From NCBI GenBank assembly GCA_028023455.1, contig JAQFVV010012979.1, positions 186,001 to 250,000 of the forward strand: DNA of 64,000 bases, given 5' to 3'. Origin of the DNA: Epiperipatus broadwayi (lineage: Eukaryota; Onychophora; Udeonychophora; Euonychophora; Peripatidae). Under the pieces are notes generated by a model that was not told the origin of the DNA, did not search any database, and saw only the letters and a program-made list of their open reading frames with translations. Positions 13,483 to 24,592 of the stretch are shown here, piece after piece; within the stretch, counting starts at the first letter, position 1; each line of letters begins with the position of its first letter. The position numbers and the translations under genes were made by a program.

Positions 13483-14203
13483 AGTGAATCTAAAAAAAAG
13501 GAGGTATAAAATCTATTTTATGTAAGCTATATTCAAATTAATTTGATTTTTGCAAAATAGAGACATTTGTTCAATTAAAAAAATTATATAAAATTAAGGT
13601 ATTTGATAATTTAAATCAATTTTACCTACTGATTATAGCTATTGCAAGTTGAGATTAAAGCTTGTAAGGCAAATAAAATTTATGAGATTTCAGTTGAATT
13701 AATCGAAGTTCTAAAGAAAATAGTTTAACAGAATACCTTGAAATTTGTAATGTAATTTATAACTCAAAAAAAGTGATTCAATAATTTTTTTTCCAACAAA
13801 TATCAAAAGACTAAAAGTTGGTAAAATGTAAGAATTTTAGAACAATTACTTCAATCAACTATGTGCCTTATACACAAAATTTTAAATAGATAGGTGCTAA
13901 TTAAGTTAGATGTGTTTCTTATCTCAGTAACAATTTTGGATTTTAAAAAAAGTGCAGTAAATGTAATAAATGGTGAGAACTGTAAAAAATATAAATGCAA
14001 AATATTAATGTTTATTTCATTGATTTTGAAAAAATATTTGAGAGAATGAATTGTGTTGCTCTTATAAATAAAAGAGGGGAAGGGGACAAAGAAAAAATTT
14101 GCATATGAATCATTTTAAATAGTCATCTCATGGAAAAAATAAATATGGGAAGAGGCTTTTCCTGAAGATTTGTGATGATGCTATTTGAACTATATTTATA
14201 TAT
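13483..14203. other. AT-rich non-coding DNA
   Basis: No gene or repeat copy is recognised between the family A foldback and the SINE pair. Confidence 0.5.
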
Positions 14204-14685
14204 TGGACTATTTCCACCATCTAATATAAAATATTGAATGTCTTTAGAAAATTTTAACTTTATTTAAATTTTCACAGTACAGTCAACTGATACTCATAAA
14301 ATTTCAAGAGATATTACTCTCCTCTCTTTTTCAGGTGTTGCTGGCCTGACTAGTGACAGTACTAGCATGGGAATTGAACCTGGAGTCTTGGATGTTTGAA
14401 TATTGGTTTTTAAGGTAATGCCCTAACCACAGCCTTTGGTAAGATGGCTCAATTGATTAAAACATTATTTTAGAAGTCAATATTTAAGAATCTAAGGTCT
14501 AGGTTCGATCCCATTCTAGTATTGTCACTGGACAGGTCAACAACACCTGAAGAAGAGAGGGAAATAATATCTCTTGTGTGAATACTAACTTGTGGACTAT
14601 TACTCACAGATGAATGTACTTTAAAAATTTAAATAAAGTTAAATTTTCTAAAGACATGGAAATAGTCCAATATATAAATACAGAT
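14204..14685. mobile_element. Head-to-head pair of tRNA-derived SINEs
   Basis: Two copies of one SINE point away from each other. The left copy (about 14204-14438, minus) has an A-box-like 'tggttagggcattacc' and B-box 'ggttcaattccc'. The right copy (about 14439-14685, plus) has 'tggctcaattgattaaaaca' and B-box 'ggttcgatccc'. Both continue through 'caacacctgaa' and end with 'taaataaagtta' and 'ttttctaaagaca'. The copies differ at many sites, so they are not a recent perfect palindrome. A second pair of the same family lies at 58828-59165. Confidence 0.8.
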
Positions 14686-15526
14686 ACAAGAAAAGTTGTA
14701 AGTTTAAATATTGCCAATTTTCTGTTTTATTTAATATGCATTTTGACGAGTAAATGGTTACTTTTTATAAATTTGCTGGCATGTCAGAACATCTCAGTAA
14801 CAAAAATCAGTTTAGTAGAATTTTATATATGATTGAGAGAATTTGCAGACAATTTGGATAAAAATAAGTATTAAAACTAAATTACTGAAAATAGGTAGAG
14901 GGGAGGGGGAGGGATGAAGAACATGCATTGGACAGAAGTCATAGAATTGATTGATGTTTTTCAATAAATATTTTGGAAGTTAGATAATTATTCATTGAAA
15001 TAATGATGTAATAAAAAAAATTAAGAATTGTAATAGCTAGACAGTTTAACAATTGAAGGTTATTATCTGGACCATTAAAATTTGATTTTAAAAATAGGCT
15101 TATTAAATGTTTTGTTTGGAGAAGAAATGTGGGTAATTTGGAAAAGTAAGGAGAAAAGATTGGAAACTTTGGTTAAATGCATTTGGAGAAAAAAAAGATA
15201 AACAAAATTTTGAAAATTTTTACTGAGTCTGAATAAAATGTTGACACAGAGACTTAAAAAAATATACTTTGAATTTTAGCAGTATTTTCTTTACTTTATT
15301 CAAATATGCAGTATTACATTATGGATAACTGAATAGTGGAATATTGAGAGACAATATAGCATCTGACTTTTTTCTTTCTTTACTTGATGGTTTATTAGTA
15401 GTTTTATTATATGATTTGTTTATTTAACGAAACAGTTTTTTATTTTATTTTAAAAATAAATTTTAACTGAAACACACAGGCTTATTATATATCTGTGTCT
15501 GTATATGTAATATATAGGGTATATGA
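14686..15526. other. AT-rich non-coding DNA
   Basis: No gene is recognised. A short G-rich patch (gaggggagggggaggg) lies at about 14898-14913, and nothing else stands out. Confidence 0.5.
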
Positions 15527-15882
15527 GCACAGACTTTCACACAACCCACCACTCATCACTCTATCTCATATCACTGATACACTTGAATACATATATGTTG
15601 AAAAGATAAATAATCACCAATATATGTATTTCATGCTAAACCAGCAATCATCAGTTGGTCCAGATTACCATTTCTACACATATATGCTATAAGTGCTCAG
15701 ATATATATTAAGGTAGCCAATCCTCATACTTTAATGAACAGGCTTCAATCTACTCCACACTCCAACTCTTCAACCGTCCATCCAATTGAAAATCTGATGA
15801 TGGAATGCTCAATGGCCACCCTGAGGCTGAGATTCTTGTCACACCCATGTTCACCTAAGATTAATCTGACCTCTCATGTACA

Positions 15883-15894
15883 GGACATAATCCA

Positions 15895-15930
<36 letters not shown>

Positions 15931-15941
15931 GGATTATGTCC
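15883..15941. repeat. Perfect palindrome capped by (TA)n
   Basis: The arm 'ggacataatccattta' (15883-15898), a (TA)n run, and the exact complement (15926-15941). It is immediately followed by a second palindrome that shares its last two bases. Confidence 0.95.
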
Positions 15942-16003
15942 AAGATTCTGCCAATCCCTTGTATATATATATATATATATACAAGGGATTGGCAGAATCT
16001 TGG
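15940..16003. repeat. Perfect palindrome capped by (TA)n
   Basis: A 24-bp arm starting 'ccaagattctgccaatccct' (15940-15963), a (TA)n run, and its exact complement at 15980-16003. It lies back to back with the preceding palindrome. Confidence 0.95.
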
Positions 16004-16312
16004 CCTCAGGGTGGCCTCTGAGCATTCCATCATCAGATTTTCAATTGGATAGACAGTTGAAAAGTTGGAGTGTGGAGTAGATTGAAGCCTGTCCATTAAA
16101 GTATGAGAATTGGCTATCTTAATATATATCCGAGCACTTATAGCATATATGTATACAGATAGTAATCTGGACCAACTGATGATTGCTGGTTTTGCATGAA
16201 ATATGTATATTGGTGATTATTTATCTTTTTAACACACATGAGTTCAAGGGTATCAGTGTTACGAGATAGTGTGGAGAGTTGTGCATCGTGTGAAAGTCTG
16301 TGCTCATATACC

Positions 16313-16547
16313 GTATATATTAAAAATAAGTTTTGGAAATGTAATACAAAGTATGTCTAATAACGTCTCTCTTAATGAAGCTGAAATTTAAAGAATGGTT
16401 TTCATTCTTCAAATTTTAATATTATTACATTCAATTTTTCTTTTACAAAAAGCTGCCCGAAACTAAAATGAGAATGTATTGTTATTTTTAAAATAATTAT
16501 TAATGCAATTTATATTAAAAGAGTTTAGACTTACATGCTTGCTAATT
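16313..16547. other. AT-rich non-coding DNA
   Basis: Nothing is recognised in this short spacer between the foldback and the next pair of palindromes. Confidence 0.5.
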
Positions 16548-16558
16548 AATTTAATGAC

Positions 16559-16592
<34 letters not shown>

Positions 16593-16599
16593 ATTAAAT

Positions 16600-16637
<38 letters not shown>

Positions 16638-16640
16638 ATT
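16548..16640. repeat. Two back-to-back (TA)n-capped palindromes
   Basis: First: arm 'aatttaatgacat' (16548-16560), (TA)n, complement (16588-16600). Second: arm 'aatttttctaata' (16597-16609), (TA)n, complement (16628-16640). The two share four bases. The geometry is the same as at 15883-16003. Confidence 0.95.
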
Positions 16641-17603
16641 AAATAAATATAGATTCATTAAAAAGATCTACACTATTTACATCATTGTACAGGTGGGTAG
16701 ACAATTGTAAAGATAAAAACCATCCTATACTAAATCATCAAAATACTGTATTAAGCATTATTTGTTTTACACAGGTCACCTCTTTAGGTACCAATTATGT
16801 AATATAAAGATGAATGATGATTATAGTTGCTATACATTATTATGACATTTAGATGCGAGAGTACTAAACTTAATTCAAGTCGTTATACTGACATTTATAT
16901 AACAAAATATTTTGTAGAGAAAAGTTCATCCTTTGATAATCATGTCAAATATTAGTAATCCCCTTATATGAGCCTTTCTTAATTAATGTTTATGATAATG
17001 ATGATGATTAAACCATCTACTACCTTTTTGCAAAGATCATATTCTGTAAGAAAATTGGCAATAATTCCTTATTAGTATCAAATTATAATCTATCTATGTG
17101 AGAGTTGGTCTAGAGTCATATCAATGATCATCTATATTTATAATCAGGATTTAACTAATATATTCTCTGAGTATCCTTTCCTTATGCTACTAATGATGGT
17201 GTGATAGTTTTTAGCAATATTATCATTTTTTCTCAACATTCCTATAATTTTCTGAATTTCGAGCATAAACACTCGAGATTATGGATAACCAACCTAGGTA
17301 ACACTTTAGGAATGAGGCATGCATAACACTAGTTTTGTATAATAAAACAAATTTTATTTGATGGTTTTAATTAATGAAAATTATTAATGATTAGATGAGC
17401 ACACACACATCTATAATATAACTCTGAGTTGATATAGTAGAACAATATTAACACATACTTTATAGCTAAAGAAAAAGAAAAAATATAACTGGTTCTAATT
17501 TTTAGCCTTCAGTAATAAATTAATACAAAATATTTTTGATATATACAGTTCTTCTTTGCATATGAGTAATATTGTAAAATATGTACATTTTATATGTAAA
17601 TGT
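16641..17603. other. AT-rich non-coding DNA
   Basis: No gene or repeat copy is recognised. Confidence 0.5.
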
Positions 17604-18322
17604 AGGGGATTTGAATCCAGAATTTCAAGCTCCTCTCAGCTATTCAAGCTGTCTCATACAATCAATACACAAGACCACGCACATGTGAAAAAAATAAATG
17701 ATCTTCAATATATGTATTTCATGCTGAGCCAGTACCCAACAGTTGGTCCAGATCATCATTTCCCACATATATTGCTTGGTTTATATTAAAATAACAAGTC
17801 TTCAAACTTTAATGGGTGGGCTTCAATCTGCTCCACCTCCAACTCTTCAGCCATCCATACCATTGAAAATATGATGACGGAATGCCCAAATCCCTTGATG
17901 ATGCCACTATTATTGTCATGCTCACCATAATCTGTGTACTTAAATGGACAAAATCCTATACATGAGGAGTCAGAGTGATTTAAAGGTAACATACATAGGC
18001 ATGACAATAATAGTGGCATCATCAAGGGAATTGGCCATTCCAACATCACATTTTCAATGGTACAGATAGCAGAAGAGTAGGATAGTGGAGTGGATTGAAG
18101 CCTGTTTATTAAAGATTTGCTATTTTAATATAAACTGACTACTAATTATATATGTGTGTGAGAGATAATAATCTGGATCAACTGATGAGTGCTGATTCAG
18201 TATGAAATATGTGTATTGGAGATCATTTATCTTTTTCACATGTGGGTGGTCATTTGTATGGTTGTTTGAGATAGATTGGATAGCTGAGGATAGCTTTAAA
18301 ATCTGTGCTCAAATCCCTTTTA
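17604..18322. repeat. Family A foldback, complete
   Basis: The left arm is a family A copy on the minus strand and the right arm is a plus copy. Outer ends are 'ggggatttgaatccag' and 'ctgtgctcaaatccc'. The inner part around 17900-18030 pairs 'gatgccactattattgtcat' with 'atgacaataatagtggcatc', a perfect 20-bp match. Right-flank similarity to 50742-50785 suggests the element extends a further 40 bp or so. Confidence 0.9.
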
Positions 18323-18369
18323 TTTATATCTAAAGTCCAGGGATATAAAGTATACCTGTATCTAAGTAG

Positions 18370-18371
18370 TA

Positions 18372-18437
<66 letters not shown>
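18370..18437. repeat. (TA)n microsatellites
   Basis: Two TA runs separated by 'tttatatattgt'. They adjoin the extended right end of a family A foldback. Confidence 0.95.
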
Positions 18438-18441
<4 letters not shown>

Positions 18442-18555
18442 TCATAAAAACATCAATTCAAAGGTGAATTGTGTGTACATAAACCTCTAAAAAATTTACA
18501 GTCACAGTCTGTGTACACCAATATGAAATTGATTAAAGAAATTATTTATAAAAAT

Positions 18556-18605
18556 TTTGCATTAGAGTGTATATGTGGAGATTTATAAAAAGTAATATAT
18601 ATTAT
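18556..18605 (+). repeat. 3' tail of family C repeat
   Basis: The sequence 'ttagagtgtatatgtggaga' and the following 'taaaaagtaatata' match the downstream part of the family C copy at 33721-33826. The hammerhead-like part is absent here, so this is a truncated copy. Confidence 0.65.
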
Positions 18606-19596
18606 AATGGTCCGAATGATGGAATCTTACCATATCTGCACTGCGAGGGCACCTCTAGGCCATTTGAACCTAGAAAATTTATATAATAGGCATGTCACTA
18701 GCTCAGTGGAACAGCAGAGATTTATATTTTATACATTTTTATCTAAGAATATTTCAATATTAAAAAAGAATAAAATAAGCCACTGCCAGTAATTATACAC
18801 ACAAACATTTATTAATGCACATATAAATTTTGAATCATTTTTAGCATTACTTTTACTTTATAATTTAACTTGATTTTAGAATTTAATTTACGTTTTAACT
18901 TTTATAAGTTCGCACAGATAAGTTGAATATTTTATTAAAGTGTCAAGTATGAATAGACTTCATAGATCACATTTGAAAAGAAAATATTCTATCCCTGATT
19001 TAACCTTAGGCCAAAAGTTCGCAGTCAAAACCAATGCCAATCTATCTGATATATCGATGTATTCAACGTAGCATGAATATGACAGCACAAAATATCATCC
19101 TGTCAGGAATGTACATCTGAACAGCATGGTTAAAAGACATTGACTCTCATCGAGACAGGAATATTACATCTGTCTGAAGGGAAGAGAAATAAAAAAAAAC
19201 TTCATAGGAAGGGACTGCGGTCCTTTTTGCCTACTTATGATCCCATTCCATAGGCAAAAAGGGAGTGTGTGATGAATGATACGATCCTGCAAGTAGCGAA
19301 TCTCATACTATCTACTAATTACATCAATATATCCAATCCATTGACCCAATTTAACTCCAAAACAAATAACCTAAGATTACCCTCCTTTAAACTAACATAT
19401 ATAATTTTAAAAATCTGTGCAGACATTCACACCTGACTTAAATTTAGCATTTATTACAAGCTGCTCAATAAAAAAAAAAATCATAATTAAGCTTAAAAGA
19501 ACAAAAAAATTAAATGGAAATGATTTTTTTAAAAAAATTACATCAAATAATATTATTAATATTAATTTACGTTAGTTAGACAGGATTCTATTTGTA
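18606..19596. other. Non-coding DNA with an unclassified less AT-rich block
   Basis: About 18990-19290 is noticeably less AT-rich and contains a hairpin in which 'cctttttgccta' (about 19220) pairs with 'taggcaaaaaggg' (about 19252). No repeat partner or coding frame is recognised in this window. Confidence 0.4.
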
Positions 19597-19733
19597 TTAT
19601 TTATTGAAAGGTTTAGAATTTAGAGTTATTGTTTTGAAAATGTTCATAAAGTTCTTACAGTTTTTCAAAAGTTCATCTTTATCCATTGCTTGCCATTTGG
19701 GATCCAGCATTAATTCCCCTGATGTCCTGTGGT
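19597..19733 (-). CDS. Candidate last coding exon, unidentified protein
   Basis: On the minus strand a strong acceptor ('ttttctatattgcag') is followed by an open frame of about 45 codons ending in TAA at 19597-19599. The peptide reads GELMLDPKWQAMDKDELLKN and then CKNFMNIF: charged, balanced, and unlike the F/I/K-rich chance frames around it. If joined to an upstream exon ending at 19937 (donor-like GTGATA), the codon phase matches and both frames stay open. The implied intron is 203 bp with GT..AG ends. No protein family is recognised. It could be a retroposed or decayed fragment, or chance. Confidence 0.27.
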
Positions 19734-19936
19734 CTGCAATATAGAAAACGATTGGTCATTTCTCTTTCTTTCCTTTTTTTTAGCAAAACTGAAGGGATTA
19801 AAGAGGGCATCTTTTCAATCCCTTCTCCTTCAACTCCACACTAACACATATCACCACTGCTATCACACATCTCCCCTTAATTAATTTTCACTCACTTTTT
19901 ATGGTAGACTTTCAGATCCAGAGAACATTATATCAC

Positions 19937-20075
19937 GATGATGGTCTTTTCGCTGAGGTCCGATTCCCCAATGGATTTCTTTCATTGGCCATTCTGTTCC
20001 TATTGTTTTTCCTCTCCTACTTGACCTTTGCTTATGCATTTTGAAATACCCAAGGGCTAGTTTACTTCTACTAAT
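19937..20075 (-). CDS. Candidate upstream coding exon, unidentified protein
   Basis: The open frame includes residues TEWPMKEIHWGIGPQRKDHH, with several basic residues before them (HKQRSSRRGK). If the frame is read straight on it meets a stop at about 19899. Spliced at GTGATA (19936 downward) it joins the 19597-19733 exon in phase. An acceptor-like 'ttttaattag' lies near 20076. The start is unknown. The donor is weak, and a better-looking GTGAGT 45 bases downstream would give an out-of-frame product. Confidence 0.22.
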
Positions 20076-22642
20076 TAAAATAATCATTTCCATTTTATAT
20101 AATAGAATTAATTAAATTATTTTGCAAACTTAAAGATATATTTTTATCTCTAAATCTTTTTAAGTTTTTGCTTTTAAAATACTTTTTCTCTTTTTAATAA
20201 AGTTTTATTTTAATAATTTTTTTCATCTGTGCGATTTTATATATATACGAGTTTAAGATAGAATTAATTTTCAATTTTTATGTCTTAAAAAAAAAGTTTT
20301 TAAATGCGAACTTTTCAATGTCTCAATTTTAAAAAAAAAATAATGTAACAGCGTATGTGCCCATTACAATATGCATATATGAAATTTATTACATGAAAAA
20401 ACTTGGATTCTATTTGCATTAGATAATTGATACCTAACAATAAAAGAAATAATAATTTTTTAAAAAATACAAATTGGGGGGGGGGGGAATGTTTATGCCA
20501 AAATATATATAACAAATTTGCAAAATAAGTAAGTTTAGAGATCCAATACCTTTCTAAAATATTTAATTTTATGCAGCAGTCTGTGAATATCTCCATACAC
20601 TTTCTTGACTTTTTATTGATCATAATCAGAATTAATTTCATATTATAGTGATTAGTTGTTGTTAATTTATTGATTTTTAACTACAGGATATTTTCATATG
20701 TGGAACTATAAGCATTTTCATAAGCTAAACATATTTTTGAGTAGTAGAACACAGATTGCATAGGATCTACTCATTTTCAAAGGGAAAAAATGCACAGCTG
20801 ATTAATTGAAATTTTGTTTTCTTTTTTAAATTGCACAAAAACTATAAGGATGATGTCAACAGAAATCCCAGCATTTGTTGCTGTCTAATTTCATCTTTAA
20901 TTAAAATGATGTATCACAATGTTAAATTGGATAAAATTTGAATTTTTTATTAATATTTTTATTAATAGGTGCATTTAATTTTTTTATATTTAGTCAATTG
21001 ACTAGTTTACATGAGGATGATAAAGACAGAAATTTGTTATCAGCCTAGTTATCTAACTTAATTGGATTAAAAATACACTGATATTCACATTCAAGGCCTT
21101 TAATGGGATGTAAACAGTAATTGTGAAATATCGTAAGTATACAATTTTAATTTTTTAATGTTTTAAATAATATTTGAAATTTTTTGAAAATTATTTGATA
21201 AATGGTATAAGTTATTAATTTTTGTTTGTATTGGTGTGTATGTGTAGTATATAAATTATATAATATTAAATCATTTATACTCTTTATTAAACAGTATATA
21301 CATTTGTATTCAAATATAACAAAAGTGATTTTTGTACAGTGTAATTTTGTGTCTCTGATCCAAGTTTGAGGCAATCTTATTTTACAGACATCATGATTCT
21401 CAAAAGGTTTAATAATTTATTAGTATGTTTATATTTGTATTAGTGTGTTTGTGTTTGATCTTGCATCGTGTTTGTATAACAAGTAATGATTTACATATGT
21501 AGAACAGTGCAATGTAAATTTAAAAAAAACTGATAATAAAATCTACAGAAAAGTTGCAGATTGCAGTTGGTAAAGCAATCACAAAATTTACTGGGCATAA
21601 TACCATGTAAACATATAAACACTTAAAACCAATAAAGAGAGATTTCAAATGGTGTGTGTATAGTGGTAGCCACAATGGTTATGCATATACCACATGAAAT
21701 TGTATATAGGAAAATAATCAAAGTCTGATTCTTGCCTATGCCTTGATACTCATGCTATGGAATAAGTAGTTTTGCCACATCTTGCATCACATTATTTTTA
21801 GGTCTATAGTTAGAAAATGAGCTATATACAAATAAATTATATCTCTGTGAGACAATAAATATGACAAGAGAGCAACACTAGTGTGCATAAAGAATATAAA
21901 CATCACTGATATACACAAAAAATATAAAATGAAAAAATGAAACTCATTTTATCAGTGATACAGACATTAGCCTACAATTTTTCGTTTTAGATAGACAAGA
22001 AGCCAATTGCTATGATGACAAATGCATATCCGCCTTGTGGAAATGATTTGTTTTGTATATTTTATTAGGATGAATCTTTTTTTTTTGTAGATGCCTTTGA
22101 GATTTATTAACTTTTGGGGTACAAGATAAAAATGGATTCTTATGTGAATAGTTTTGGAGATTCTGAAGATATGGATTATCTCAGTTAAAAAGTATTATAT
22201 ATGGTTTGAAAGATAATTTTGTGAGGAATACAAAGAAATTATCAATGAAGCTGTAATTTAAACTTAGTTAATGATAAATTAGAAATTATGAACAAACAAT
22301 TTTAAAGTAATAATTATGTCACATATTGATATTTTTTTTCCTTTTTTTAAAAATGGTAATCACTATTTGTCCTAGATTTATTGTTTTTCTTAGTTTTTCT
22401 AGTTTCTATCAATGTAAAGTTTTTTGCTCTAACATTATTAAAACTGAAATTATTGTGAAAATTGTATCTCAGGTCAGTTTTTTATAAAATTCAATATGGC
22501 GCCTGGAGAATTAACCAGTTAACTAACTTGTATAGCCTTTATAATGCCTGATTAAAACATATTTCCCCCAGCTTAAAAGCGTACATGTTTGTTTCTGTTA
22601 AATTGATTTTTTTATTATTACTAATTACTAGTTGTTTTTTAT
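20076..22642. other. AT-rich non-coding DNA
   Basis: About 2.5 kb without a recognised gene. It holds a G12 run near 20477-20488 and AT-rich low-complexity sequence. At about 22492-22520 a short 'caatatggcgcctgg' stands out as GC-rich, but the frame from its ATG stops after eight codons. Confidence 0.5.
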
Positions 22643-22722
22643 TTTTTGGATTTAAATAAGCATTTATTTTATATAGCGTCTGTATATAATTGTATTACAT
22701 TCAAATATCAGCCTTCCAAACT

Positions 22723-22878
22723 AATTGTGCAAACGCTTTGCGAGTGTTAATAATAAATGAATACTTTCTCACCAATACAAGATATAGCATTTATGCAAGA
22801 ATAAAAGGAATTGGTGAGAAAGGTATTGGTGAGAAAGTATTCATTTATTATTAACACTCGCAAAGCGTTTGCACAATT
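22723..22878. repeat. Foldback element with perfect 56-bp inverted arms
   Basis: Arms 22723-22778 and 22823-22878 are exact complements, starting 'aattgtgcaaacgctttgcg', with a 44-bp spacer. The spacer repeats the 'attggtgagaaa' block next to the right arm. A direct repeat 'tttttggatttaa' lies at 22643-22655 and 22877-22889 but is not adjacent on the left, so it may not be a target duplication. Perfect arms imply recent origin or conversion. Confidence 0.9.
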
Positions 22879-22889
22879 TTTGGATTTAA

Positions 22890-23955
22890 GTAAATCCTTT
22901 TGCACACATTAAGAGTATTCTTTAATTTCACATCCATTAACGATAATTAACTGTTTTCTGACTGACATTTATTTTTCGATTTTTAAAATATAAAATGAAT
23001 TTTCCCAAAATAAATTATTTAATAATTTCTTTGAAAAAATTTGATGCTGATTTTTCTAAACTAGCTTGTAATTTTATTTACCTCATATCTTTATATTTAA
23101 TTTTTGTATATTTAGATTTACCTTTATTTTATCTACGGAGAGACCCCTCCCCACACATCATTTTTCCATATTAAAAACTTAAAAGTAAAAGAAATTGGAA
23201 TTGTTGAGTGTTTTAAATACAATTTGTAATTGCATATTTATTTACCACTAGCGTGGACATGATTTTACAGAAATTTAGCTTCGTTATTTATTTACTCCTT
23301 TATCTTTAAAATAAAACTGATCCTTTAATTAAGCAATCATTCACTGTGCTATATGTATTTCTAAACTTAATGAATTTAAAATACTTAACATGAGAATGAC
23401 CAATTAGGTAATCATTTAATAAGTGTTCTGCAATGTTTTTTAGATATTTAGAGAAACTACCAAACGGCCTTCAAACATTATTGAAAATACTAAGCAATAA
23501 ATTTGTGGCCTATTTTTCAAAGATATTGATTTGCATATTTTGGATAAACAACCTTCAGAAAGAATTGATTGTTTTTTCTTCACTCGGTGAGTAGTTTTGA
23601 ATTAAGGTGTTATTTGTCGATTTAGGTGAAACAATCATCAAAAAAAAATAGTGATCCCTCCGCCTTCTCCCACTAACACCTTAAAAAAAATAAGTATTAT
23701 TTGGTTATTAAAATTGTCTAAAAAAAATTAAATCGCCTGTAATATTATGTTGAAAACACACACATAGTGGCTATTTTAACTTTACTTGTTCACAAAAAAC
23801 TACACCTAACCCCCATTATCTATTTTACTTTAGATTTTTTTATAGAAAGGAAAAATATGTTTGTCACTTTAAAGTTATCAATAGTTTTTTGTCACCTCTT
23901 CAATAATACTATTTTGATTGCAATGTTAAGTCAGTACACAATGACAGGAGTATAA
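22890..23955. other. AT-rich non-coding DNA
   Basis: No gene or repeat copy is recognised. Confidence 0.5.
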
Positions 23956-24407
23956 GTCATGTGATATATGACTCTTATTTTGACTATTTATAGTCTCTGC
24001 CATAAGTATTATGCAATATTATATTGGTAAGATTACTAATATATGGTATGGCTGAAGATATATCAGCCCCATATAGCTATTTGAGTTGGATAGCTGGGTT
24101 TGAAGACATGTAGATGTCTGAAAATTTCAGATTTTCCACTCAATAGATAACTTTTAGATAAGTGCGTGGCTTTGGGTTGGCATTTTTAGATCTAGTGTTT
24201 GAACCTACCCTGACACTTCTCTGAGGAGTGTCAAGCACGAATCCATGGTCAGGGGTTTGGGGAGGAGTTCCTGACAGAGATATTTTAAGCGCTGGCTCTG
24301 GCTAAGCATTTATCATAAAGCTTGTAGAGGAATTGGCAATCCTCATTGTTTATAACTTAAAAGCTTAAGAGATAGGGTCATGTGATATATGACTCTTATT
24401 TTGACTA
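23956..24407. mobile_element. 390-bp insertion with perfect 31-bp direct repeats
   Basis: Direct repeats at 23956-23986 and 24377-24407 are identical over 31 bp (starting 'gtcatgtgatatatgactct') and bracket 23987-24376. The insert is less AT-rich than its flanks. It contains a hairpin 'ctgacacttctct' against 'aggagtgtca', and a minus-strand B-box-like 'ggttcaaacac'. There is no A-tail or recognised protein. A 31-bp duplication is long for a DNA transposon but possible for non-LTR retroposition. Class undetermined. Confidence 0.8.
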
Positions 24408-24592
24408 AACATTTATTTGTTTATTTTAATCTAAAATGATACATGACATATTTATTAAATTGATAATTATACTTATATGTTAATATAACAATTATTAAAT
24501 AATTAAGGAATTATAATATACTGTTTACAATAAAGATCTTAATCTATACTCATTTCTTTTTTACATTATTAAAATGGTCTAATCACAAAGTA
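24408..24592. other. AT-rich non-coding DNA
   Basis: Short spacer between two insertions; nothing is recognised. Confidence 0.5.

Larger units (their letters stand above)
15527..16312. repeat. Family A foldback, complete, with TA-palindrome core
   Basis: The left arm (15527-15882, minus) and right arm (16004-16312, plus) are close inverted copies. Their outer ends are 'gtatatgagcacagactttc' and 'gaaagtctgtgctcatatac'. The centre holds two back-to-back perfect palindromes, each capped by (TA)n (15883-15941 and 15940-16003). As a single strand the whole 790 bp could fold into one long hairpin. Short frames in both arms are shadows of the repeat and are broken in other copies. Confidence 0.9.

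Noticed and set aside
14204-14685. Functional tRNA genes
   Set aside because: A and B boxes are present but no complete cloverleaf with acceptor pairing is visible, and the sequences continue into SINE tails.
15495-16096. Frames sharing similar peptides across family A copies
   Set aside because: The similarity follows from nucleotide identity of the repeat. The frames are broken or shifted in the copies at 12969 and 17604, and no catalytic or structural motif appears.
22492-22520. ATG in a GC-rich context (atggcgcctgg) as a gene start
   Set aside because: The frame stops after eight codons and no donor site precedes the stop.
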